A stretch of 8,228 nucleotides of DNA from NCBI GenBank assembly GCA_002071245.1, contig MWEV01000275.1:1-8228 (forward strand), given 5' to 3'. The notes below the pieces were generated by a model, which saw only the letters and a list, made by a program, of their open reading frames with translations, ran no database searches and was not told where the DNA came from. The position numbers and the translations under genes were made by a program. Every line of letters begins with the position of its first letter. Position 1 is the stretch's first letter. Source of the DNA: Deltaproteobacteria bacterium ADurb.Bin026. GTDB lineage: Bacteria; Desulfobacterota; Syntrophorhabdia; Syntrophorhabdales; Syntrophorhabdaceae. Shown here piece by piece: positions 1-5,973 of this stretch.

Positions 1-53
1 TGTTTTGCTATTCATATTGACACAGAATAACCATATGTGTTGAAATACGTTAT

Positions 54-518
54 ATGACAAAGAGAAAGGTAAAGGAAGAAATCAAGAAACCCGATATCGT
101 ATTAAGGGCGGTAGCCTTTATATTGGATTGGGCCAAAACCAATACGAAGGCATGTGTAATTGGGTTAATAGTGGTTGTTGTGATATGTTCATCCCTTTTT
201 GGGTACAGCTTTTATGCGAAAAGGCAGAATGACAAAGTACAATTCATGTTATCACAGGCAATTCAGACTTTTGGCGAATCAACGGTATCGAGCAGCATTG
301 AGAAGCTTAATGTCGCTGAAACGCTATTTAATTCAATCATTAACGAAAACAACAAAAAAATCAACATTATTGCACGGCTTTACCTTGCAAGGATAAATCA
401 TATAAAAGGAAAGCTGGAAGAGGCAAAAAGGCTTTACCTGGAAGTTCAGGGGCAATCCGATGACCCTGTCGTCAAATCAATCACCGAGCAGGCACTAAAG
501 CAGTTCGATAAAAAATAA
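54..518 (+). CDS. membrane-anchored TPR-like protein (YfgM/TPR_21 type)
   Basis: This 154-residue protein has a basic cytoplasmic N-terminus, one hydrophobic membrane segment at about residues 34-54, and a helical C-terminal part. Residues ~106-132 read like a TPR helix pair (ARLYLARI, then KGKLEEAKRLYLEV). The layout of a single N-terminal anchor plus helical repeats outside matches the YfgM/TPR_21 group, some of which work beside the Sec translocon or in envelope assembly. The similarity is one of layout, so the exact role is unknown. The ATG at 54 is the only sensible start: an in-frame stop lies at 18-20, and the anchor would be lost with later starts. No good Shine-Dalgarno sequence precedes it. 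The next gene begins 4 bases after the stop, so the two are probably co-transcribed and perhaps translationally coupled. Confidence 0.8.
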   Translation: MTKRKVKEEIKKPDIVLRAVAFILDWAKTNTKACVIGLIVVVVICSSLFGYSFYAKRQNDKVQFMLSQAIQTFGESTVSSSIEKLNVAETLFNSIINENNKKINIIARLYLARINHIKGKLEEAKRLYLEVQGQSDDPVVKSITEQALKQFDKK

Positions 519-522
519 CAAT

Positions 523-1572
523 ATGGATATTTACGAATTTGCTGAACGTAAAAGACTGTCTGTCCGCCAGATCTCTGATTTTACATCGGATGTCAACCCC
601 ATTGGGCCTTCAAATAAGGCAAAAAACGCAATAAGAAAATCCATCAAGCTTCTCGAGTTTCAACCCGACAAAAAAGCAAGGTATCTCCGGCGTTATTTAT
701 GCAGGCATGAAACCATAGGAGAAGATTGCATAGTTTTCGGGGCTGGTTTATCCTCATTGATGCACAGTATCTTCCTGGCAACAAAACCGAACGAAATACT
801 CCTCGTTTCGCCGGTTTCAAAAAGGTATAGAGAAATTTTAGATGGTCTTGGAATCAACATACATTTATTCCATACAGAAGAAAAGGGTCGATTCCAATTT
901 ACGATAGATGTAAACGGCATCATTGATCGACTTGCGCATATTGATATGGTTATTCTTCCAAATCCTCACGATGTAACGGGTTTAATGCTGACCCCATCTG
1001 ATCTTAATGCCTTGATGGATGTAATGGAAAAGGATGGTAAAATATTACTCATCGACGAGAGCTATTTGGATTTTACCACCGGTGTATCCTTCATTAAACG
1101 AGCCACAGAGGCTAAAAATACAATTCTGATAAAAACATTTTCCAGTTTTTACGCCCTTGAGGGGTTGCCAATCGGATATGCGGCAGGCTCTCGTGACCTT
1201 GTGAAGCAATTAAACGACAATACATCCTTATTCCAAATGAATACACTCGCATATGCTGCTGCACTGGCATCCTTGAAAGACAAAGGATTCAAAAAGAGAG
1301 CTCTGGAGTTTATTGAAAAAGAGAAGATATACATGATTCAAAAACTGAAAAGGATAAAGGACCTGCAAATTTTGGATACACAATGTAATCTTTTTTTGCT
1401 GAAACCCGGCAGTGATATATTGGATATGAAAGATATTTTTAACCGTTACAACATTTTTGTTGACCAATATGAGAGCCTATCTGGCGGAAGTTATCTGAGG
1501 CTACCGTTAAAAAGACATAAACAAAACGCAAAATTTGTAAAAACCCTTAATTATATTCTTAAACCTGATTAA
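523..1572 (+). CDS. HisC/CobD-like fold-type I aminotransferase homologue, probable pseudoenzyme
   Basis: The 349 residues align end to end with histidinol-phosphate aminotransferase and threonine-phosphate decarboxylase (CobD). An N-terminal segment resembles DFSxNxNPLGP (residues 20-29, DFTSDVNPIG), residues 147-153 match the NPxNPTG region, DESY (178-181) supplies the Asp and Tyr that normally contact PLP, and SYLRLPL (323-329) carries the substrate-carboxylate Arg326. The length is normal for the family. The active site is not: the consensus SFSKxxxLxGLRxGY reads TFSSFYALEGLPIGY (205-219). Ser208 therefore replaces the Schiff-base lysine and Pro216 replaces the PLP-phosphate arginine, while Asp150 replaces the Asn of NPTG. 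A normal PLP transaminase reaction is therefore unlikely. The gene is otherwise intact, so a regulatory, scaffolding or altered catalytic role is more likely than simple decay. It follows the TPR-like gene by 4 bases. Confidence 0.85.
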   Translation: MDIYEFAERKRLSVRQISDFTSDVNPIGPSNKAKNAIRKSIKLLEFQPDKKARYLRRYLCRHETIGEDCIVFGAGLSSLMHSIFLATKPNEILLVSPVSKRYREILDGLGINIHLFHTEEKGRFQFTIDVNGIIDRLAHIDMVILPNPHDVTGLMLTPSDLNALMDVMEKDGKILLIDESYLDFTTGVSFIKRATEAKNTILIKTFSSFYALEGLPIGYAAGSRDLVKQLNDNTSLFQMNTLAYAAALASLKDKGFKKRALEFIEKEKIYMIQKLKRIKDLQILDTQCNLFLLKPGSDILDMKDIFNRYNIFVDQYESLSGGSYLRLPLKRHKQNAKFVKTLNYILKPD

Positions 1573-1646
1573 CTCAAAATGGCCACATTACAAATTTCCG
1601 TATTTTTTTCTATATGAAATATTTTGCAATCCCTGGAAGGGTAAAG

Positions 1647-1891
1647 ATGAGAAAGATTGTCGCAATATTTTTGATGTGTTTTTTTATCGCCGGTATTTTA
1701 TATGCAAGGGACACACTCAAGACAGGTTTTATTGTGCCCCTGACAGGTGATGTCAAGACATTCGGCGAGTCAGCAAAAAAATGAATTTACCATTACGCTT
1801 GAGGAATATGCAAAAAAGGGTAAATACAACATAAATATGGCTATAGCGGATGACAAAAATGACCCTATTGAATAGGGCGAATGCTGCACTA
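1647..1891 (+). pseudogene. 5' fragment of livK-type periplasmic binding protein gene
   Basis: This is the LivK-like portion of the relic. The signal peptide and first beta strand (GFIVPLTG) are in the frame starting at 1647. The segment from EFTITLEEY to DDKNDPIE is in the frame read from 1783. After the TAG at 1873 a third frame (1877-1891) reads ANAAL, which resembles the next conserved LivK stretch (NAAxKLI). This suggests a second small indel near 1873 and a true end of LivK similarity near 1891. A full-length binding protein has about 370-400 residues, so only about the first fifth remains. Confidence 0.65.
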
Positions 1892-1893
1892 TT

Positions 1894-2034
1894 ATGAACA
1901 TATCAGACGTGGTCGTTGTGATGGATTTCGGCGAAAAGATCATGGAAGGCACTCCGTTTGAAGTAAAGGAGGACGAGAAGGTTATTCAGGCATATCTTGG
2001 TGCCTGGTTTCATGCTTTTTTATTTGGGATATGA
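1894..2034 (+). pseudogene. 3' fragment of livG-type ABC transporter ATPase gene
   Basis: The codons from ~1900 give ISDVVVVMDFGEKIMEGTP and then KVIQAYLG. This is the conserved C-terminal tail of LivG ATPases, which lies after the Walker B, D-loop and H-loop regions. Those catalytic parts (Walker A, signature, Walker B) are absent here. The usual end is shortly after YLG; here about ten extra residues (AWFHAFLFGI) run to the TGA at 2032, which is probably non-native read-out. No livF follows. Confidence 0.7.
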
Positions 2035-2091
2035 TTTACGAAAAAAACGGAAGTTGTCAGGTCACATAAGTTTTTATGATTTCTAAGATAC

Positions 2092-2137
2092 AAAAGGGTT
2101 GGAGATTTATTTGGCATTCAAACCTCCAACCCTTTTT
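2092..2137. terminator. bidirectional Rho-independent terminator between convergent units
   Basis: A perfect 13-bp inverted repeat pairs AAAAGGGTTGGAG (2092-2104) with CTCCAACCCTTTT (2124-2136) across a 19-base loop. T5 (2133-2137) follows the GC-rich part of the stem on the plus strand, and AAAA (2092-2095) becomes a U run on the minus-strand transcript. It sits between the liv relic (plus strand) and the stop of the molybdopterin subunit gene at 2154 (minus strand), so it can end transcription from both sides. Confidence 0.85.
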
Positions 2138-2153
2138 GATTCACATTTGATTA

Positions 2154-4436
2154 TCAAGTCCTGCCTTGTTTTTCCTTCAATGCCTTGAGGATCTTTTCAG
2201 GTGTTATTGGTAGATCCTTTATACGTACGCCTACCGCATCATATATCGCGTTTGCAATTGCCGGTGCGGTCGGGACCAGCCCAGGTTCACCTATGCCTTT
2301 AGCACCGAATGGCCCGTCTTTCTCGTCGGTTTCAACGATTACTGCCTGAACAGGTGGCACATCTTTAACCGTAGGCATCTTGTAGTCAAGAAAGTTACCA
2401 TTCATTAACCGACCGTTTTTATAAATCATCTTTTCACCGAGGGCGTATCCTATGCCCTGAAGCCCACCGCCGTATATCTGGCCTTCGAGTAGCAGAGGAT
2501 TTATGGGTTTTCCTACATCATGTGCGGCTATATAATTCAATATCTTGACCTGTCCAGTTTCTTTATCAACCTCAACTTCAACCCCGTGTGCACCATATGC
2601 GTATGATACCGAGAGGTTTCCCTTGAATTCCCTATCGAAGTTTTCGTTCGCAGGATCATAGAAATATTCTGCCATAAGCATCTTTCCGCCCAATGTATAG
2701 TGAATCTTGCGCAGGGCCTTGCCTAAAGGCGTACTTTTCTCTTTGTCTTTTGTAGAGTATATGATGCTGTTTTTAATATCCAGAAAAGAAGGTTCTTCTT
2801 CGAGAAGTTTTCCGGCTGCCTCCAGTATTTGCTCTCTTATCTTTTTTGCTGCACCAAGGGCAGCGTTTCCCGCCACAAATGTTGTTCTGCTCGCATGGAC
2901 ACCGACATCCCACGGACATATGTCAGTATCATTATTTACAACATTCACATCCTCAATAGGTATACCAAGAACCTCTGCCACAATCTGCGCTATAACCGTA
3001 TCTGAACCTTGTCCTATATCGCTTGCGCCTGTAAATACATCGACCTTGCCGAAATCGTCCATCTTGATAATAGTGCCGCAACCATCAGATTTGTAAACAC
3101 GGGCGCCTCCTCCAACATGAATAAGAGAAGCAATACCAACGCCCCTGTTACCCTTATGTTCTTTCTTCGTTTTCCATGCAAGCCTTTTAGCGACCTCGTC
3201 AATACATTCTTTCATACCACATGATGTAATCTTGAAGCGTTGCGGGGTGATCTCTCCAGGTTCATTAGAATTTCTAATTCTGAATTCGAGCGGGTCAATA
3301 CCAGCCTTTTCAGCAAGCTGGTCAAGCGACGATTCAATTGCAAAGGTAGCCTGAGGATTGCCATAACCGCGCATCGCCTGACAGTATGTATTATTTGTGT
3401 AGACACATTTTGCAACGTACTTTATATTTGGCACCTTATAAAGCGAAGATATGGGTAGCATCATGACGGATGGTGTAGTTGCGCCCCATGAGGTATATGC
3501 GCCATTGTCAAGGATCATTTCTATTTCTCTGAACGTAAGTCTGCCTTCCTTGTCGCAACCCTGTGATATTTTAGTAATCGTGCACTGACGTGGAGATGTT
3601 GCAAAGAATTCCTCTTCGCGTGAAAAGATTATTTTCACAGGTTTTCTTGTTTTTATGGCAAGCAGTATAGCAATATACTCATAGGCATATGTATCCAGTT
3701 TACTTCCAAAGCCCCCGCCTATAACAGACTGGATAATACGTACCCTCCTGTTCTTGTAGCCAAATGCATTAAGGGCCTCAATGAAATCGTTCTGAGCAAG
3801 GGATGGAATCTGTGTATTACTATAAAGTGTAAGATTGTTGCTCGCATCCAACTGTGCGATGCAACCACTCGTTCCCATGCAGCAATGCGTTACCCATTGT
3901 GTGCTGAATGTATCCTCGACAATATGTGCGGAATCCTTCTTCGCTGTTTCAACATCACCGCAGACGAGTTTCCAAGGCATTTTGAGGATATTGGATTTTA
4001 CCTCCTCATGGATCAACGTTGCACCTTCCTGCATTGCCTCAATCGGGTCGAATATGCCAGGTAACTCCTCATATTCTACCTCAATAAGGGACAGTGCCTC
4101 CTCAGCAACCTCTGTGCTTATGGCTGCAACGGCGGCAATCTCATCTCTAATCGACTTAGTCTTTCCCGATTTCAGCGGTGGATTGTCTTTCATCACGCCA
4201 ATCCTGAAATTTGGAGGCATATCAGCGGCTGTGACAACTGCACGTACACCAGGAAGTGTTTCTGCCTTTGATGTATCAAGTTTCAATATGCGCGCGTGGG
4301 GATATTTACTGTATAGAATCTTTCCATGAAGCATACCCGAAACCTTTATGTCCTGTATATATAATGCATCTCCTGTTGCCTTTACAGGGGCATCAATCTT
4401 TGGTATCTTCTGTCCCACTATAGTAAAATTGTCCAT
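2154..4436 (-). CDS. molybdopterin-binding catalytic subunit of a xanthine-oxidase-family hydroxylase
   Basis: At 760 residues this is the usual length for the separate large subunit of three-subunit Mo hydroxylases. It binds the molybdenum-molybdopterin cofactor and carries out substrate hydroxylation or, in 4-hydroxybenzoyl-CoA reductases, reductive dehydroxylation. Visible motifs are the N-terminal hammerhead domain opening (VGQKIPKIDAPVKATG, 7-22), GGGFGSK (240-246), AMRGYGNPQ (354-362), DIGQG (473-477), SRTTFVAGNAA (516-526), and GIGEPGL with the catalytic Glu717. The Mo-site loop AMRGYG is of the xanthine-oxidase type and lacks the Cys loop of aerobic CO dehydrogenase. The SRxTxxxGNAA stretch recalls HcrA, but substrate specificity cannot be settled. 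Where many relatives have MEPH, this protein has MGTS inside a Cys-rich stretch (183-192). ATG 4436 lies 2 bases after the stop of the Fe-S gene, with GGGAGG at 4447-4442 inside that gene's end. Confidence 0.93.
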   Translation of the reverse strand: MDNFTIVGQKIPKIDAPVKATGDALYIQDIKVSGMLHGKILYSKYPHARILKLDTSKAETLPGVRAVVTAADMPPNFRIGVMKDNPPLKSGKTKSIRDEIAAVAAISTEVAEEALSLIEVEYEELPGIFDPIEAMQEGATLIHEEVKSNILKMPWKLVCGDVETAKKDSAHIVEDTFSTQWVTHCCMGTSGCIAQLDASNNLTLYSNTQIPSLAQNDFIEALNAFGYKNRRVRIIQSVIGGGFGSKLDTYAYEYIAILLAIKTRKPVKIIFSREEEFFATSPRQCTITKISQGCDKEGRLTFREIEMILDNGAYTSWGATTPSVMMLPISSLYKVPNIKYVAKCVYTNNTYCQAMRGYGNPQATFAIESSLDQLAEKAGIDPLEFRIRNSNEPGEITPQRFKITSCGMKECIDEVAKRLAWKTKKEHKGNRGVGIASLIHVGGGARVYKSDGCGTIIKMDDFGKVDVFTGASDIGQGSDTVIAQIVAEVLGIPIEDVNVVNNDTDICPWDVGVHASRTTFVAGNAALGAAKKIREQILEAAGKLLEEEPSFLDIKNSIIYSTKDKEKSTPLGKALRKIHYTLGGKMLMAEYFYDPANENFDREFKGNLSVSYAYGAHGVEVEVDKETGQVKILNYIAAHDVGKPINPLLLEGQIYGGGLQGIGYALGEKMIYKNGRLMNGNFLDYKMPTVKDVPPVQAVIVETDEKDGPFGAKGIGEPGLVPTAPAIANAIYDAVGVRIKDLPITPEKILKALKEKQGRT

Positions 4437-4438
4437 CG

Positions 4439-4906
4439 TTACCTCCCTTTCGATACTGATTTTATAGCATCGATAATCCTAACGTAACCGGTACACCGAC
4501 ATAGATTGCCTTCTATGGCATCCTTAATTTCATCTTCTGTAGGATTTTCCTTTGCATCGAGCAGCGCTTTGGCAGACATAATCATGCCCGGTGTACAAAA
4601 GCCACACTGGATAGCGCCTTCGTTGACAAATGCCTTTTGAAGAGGGTGCATGGTCCCATCTTTAGATGCAACGCCCTCTATTGTTGTTACATGTCTCCCC
4701 TCAACCTCCAAGATAGGGAAAATACAAGAGTTTACAGCCTGACCATCGATTATCACTGTACAGGCACCACATTCCCCGTATCCACACCCTTCCTTTGTGC
4801 CTGTCAAGCCAAACACCTCTCTTAGCGTATATAAAAGTGTCCATACTGGGTCGACCTCTACAGTGACCTTATCGTTATTGAGCAAAAACGATATTTCATA
4901 TTTCAT
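4439..4906 (-). CDS. [2Fe-2S] iron-sulfur small subunit of the molybdenum hydroxylase
   Basis: This 155-residue protein (from ATG 4906) carries electrons between the Mo site and the FAD subunit. It has the two expected domains. A plant-type ferredoxin domain has Cys41, Cys46, Cys49 (GCGYGECGAC) and Cys61. An all-helical domain has Cys101, Cys104 (QCGFC) and Cys136, Cys138 (CRC). All eight ligands are present and the length is normal, so it should be functional. A GTG at 4912 is six bases upstream in frame, but it directly abuts the AGGAGG site at 4918-4913. ATG 4906 has a 6-base spacing and is preferred. The upstream FAD gene stops at 4919, and that AGGAGG begins at the base right after its stop, so translation is probably coupled. 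Confidence 0.94.
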   Translation of the reverse strand: MKYEISFLLNNDKVTVEVDPVWTLLYTLREVFGLTGTKEGCGYGECGACTVIIDGQAVNSCIFPILEVEGRHVTTIEGVASKDGTMHPLQKAFVNEGAIQCGFCTPGMIMSAKALLDAKENPTEDEIKDAIEGNLCRCTGYVRIIDAIKSVSKGR

Positions 4907-4912
4907 AGCCAC

Positions 4913-4918
4913 CCTCCT
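4913..4918 (-). promoter_or_regulatory. Shine-Dalgarno site deciding the Fe-S subunit start
   Basis: On the minus strand, the TAG stop of the FAD subunit is followed at once by AGGAGG (4918-4913), then GTGGCT, then ATG at 4906. The spacing of 6 bases favours ATG 4906 over GTG 4912, which has zero spacing. Confidence 0.75.
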
Positions 4919-5896
4919 CTACCAAAGTCTTTCAGGATAGAAAGCCTCATCAGGCCTGATAACCCTGTCAATTGATTTTATGAGCGCCCTTTTTACAAGA
5001 ACCTTTATCATCTCGGTTCTATACCACGCCTCGCCCCGGATACTATCTCTTGGCTGCGCTTCACCTGCTGCAATGTTCCCTATCTCTTCGAAAAGTTCAG
5101 AGGAGACTATTTTACCTTTCATGACAGACTCTGCGTTTTTAGCCCTCATTGGCCTCGGTGCCACTACACCCATGGCAATCATTACATCCTCACATTTCAC
5201 GCCTTCATCCTTTAACCTTTCAAGTATATTTGAGATGCTGTCGATGGTACAAAACATATCCTTGCAGCGTGATATGTTTTCATCTGGCAAAGAAACGGTT
5301 ATCCTTGTCGCAACCCCGAGAATAGGTAAATCCATCGCATTTCTTCTGGTATGCTTGATATAGGCAGACCCGGTGTTTTCACCATAAAGCGGCATTACGA
5401 ACTCTTTTAAAAGCTCTTCTTTCGAAAGTATTGTCTTGCCCGGCCCAAGAAAAAACTCGTCAAGGCTTGTTGTTTTTGAACCATTCTGGCCCACTATCAC
5501 TGCTTTTGCATCAAGCGCAAGAAGCGGGCATGCCGTATCAGCAGATGGTGCGGCATTACAGATGTTTCCGCCGATTGTTGCCACATTCCTGATCTGTTTT
5601 GATCCGAGACGACTGGTTGCATCGGTCAGGGCAGAGTAATACCTTTTAATGTGCCCATTTTCGTCAATGGTGTTGTGGGTTGTTCCACTGCCGATACGTA
5701 ATCCGTTCTGTGTGTCTATATAGGCAAGTCCATCAATATTCCTCAATGAAACCATACATTTAGAGGAAATCTTTTTTTGCTTGATCAATACCATTACATC
5801 TGTGCCACCGGCAATGAATTTTGCATCTTCGAGACTTCCCATCAAGCTGATTGCCTCTTCTATTGTTTTTGGTTTATGATACTCATAGCTTTTCAC
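4919..5896 (-). CDS. FAD-binding medium subunit of the molybdenum hydroxylase
   Basis: This 325-residue protein belongs to the CoxM/HcrB/XdhB-like FAD subunit family. It binds FAD through AGGTDVM (29-35) in the first half and TIGGNICNAAPSADTACPLL (108-127), the classic flavin pyrophosphate/isoalloxazine signature. A CODH-type C-terminal domain follows, marked by VAPRPMRA (245-252). In HcrB of 4-hydroxybenzoyl-CoA reductase an extra [4Fe-4S]-binding insertion is known; I see no four-Cys insertion of that kind here. Residues ~205-235 do look like an extra segment relative to the compact form of the family, with Cys211, Cys216 and Cys235. The start is GTG 5896, supported by AAAGGAGG with GGAGG 5 bases upstream; no nearer in-frame ATG has such a site. 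The upstream CoA ligase gene ends 77 bases away. Confidence 0.92.
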   Translation of the reverse strand: MKSYEYHKPKTIEEAISLMGSLEDAKFIAGGTDVMVLIKQKKISSKCMVSLRNIDGLAYIDTQNGLRIGSGTTHNTIDENGHIKRYYSALTDATSRLGSKQIRNVATIGGNICNAAPSADTACPLLALDAKAVIVGQNGSKTTSLDEFFLGPGKTILSKEELLKEFVMPLYGENTGSAYIKHTRRNAMDLPILGVATRITVSLPDENISRCKDMFCTIDSISNILERLKDEGVKCEDVMIAMGVVAPRPMRAKNAESVMKGKIVSSELFEEIGNIAAGEAQPRDSIRGEAWYRTEMIKVLVKRALIKSIDRVIRPDEAFYPERLW

Positions 5897-5973
5897 AATA
5901 ACCTCCTTTGTTTAAGCATCATGCAAAGGCAAAGCATTGAAATCCCCCACAGCTTATGCCCTTATACACCCAC

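Larger units (their letters stand above)
1647..2034 (+). pseudogene. livK-livG fusion relic of a branched-chain amino acid ABC transporter operon
   Basis: A GGAAGGG ribosome site (1635-1641) precedes an ATG at 1647. The first 45 codons give a signal peptide (residues 1-20, ending LYA) and then GFIVPLTGDVKTFGESAK, the N-terminal start of a LivK-type periplasmic binding protein. A TGA at 1782 ends this frame. With one A fewer in the A7 run at 1775-1781, the reading continues as AKNEFTITLEEY and IADDKNDPIE, still LivK-like, to a TAG at 1873. In that same later frame, residues coded from about 1900 read ISDVVVVMDFGEKI, EGTPFEV and KVIQAYLG, the C-terminal end of a LivG-type ATPase, with a stop at 2032. 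The rest of livK, any permease genes and most of livG are missing. This is a deletion scar with later frameshift decay and makes no working product. Confidence 0.8.

Noticed and set aside
17..46. Possible sigma-70 promoter: TTGACA at 17-22 and TGAAAT at 41-46, 18-base spacer
   Set aside because: The -35 is perfect, but the -10 matches only 4 of 6 and would put the transcript start almost on the ATG at 54. There is no further upstream context, so support is too weak.
1132..1134. Lys204 as the Schiff-base lysine of the aminotransferase homologue
   Set aside because: It aligns with the Arg/Lys two residues before the SxSK block, four residues ahead of the true lysine position; TFSS at 205-208 fixes the register.
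523..1572. Calling this gene hisC or cobD
   Set aside because: Key catalytic residues are missing and no histidine or cobalamin genes lie nearby, so a gene symbol would imply an activity that is not supported.
1573..1646. Terminator hairpin after the aminotransferase-like gene
   Set aside because: Only a 5-bp ATTTC/GAAAT pairing is seen around the T7 run, which is too weak to call.
1770..1952. 60-codon open frame on the minus strand
   Set aside because: It is antisense to the liv relic and has no recognisable similarity.
2013..2084. Start of a livF fragment after the livG remnant (ATG CTT TTT at 2013)
   Set aside because: The short reading frame does not resemble the LivF N-terminus and soon ends.
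2707..3096. 129-codon open frame on the plus strand
   Set aside because: It is also antisense to the molybdopterin subunit, with low-complexity Ser/Ala-rich composition and no family features.
3835..4329. 164-codon open frame on the plus strand
   Set aside because: It lies entirely opposite the strongly supported molybdopterin subunit gene, has no recognisable domain and is a shadow frame.
2154..4436. Aerobic CO dehydrogenase large subunit (CoxL)
   Set aside because: The active-site loop reads AMRGYG and lacks the characteristic cysteine loop of CoxL.
4919..5896. HcrB-type [4Fe-4S] insertion in the FAD subunit
   Set aside because: The region after the GGN signature continues directly as in cluster-free members, and no four-Cys insertion is present.
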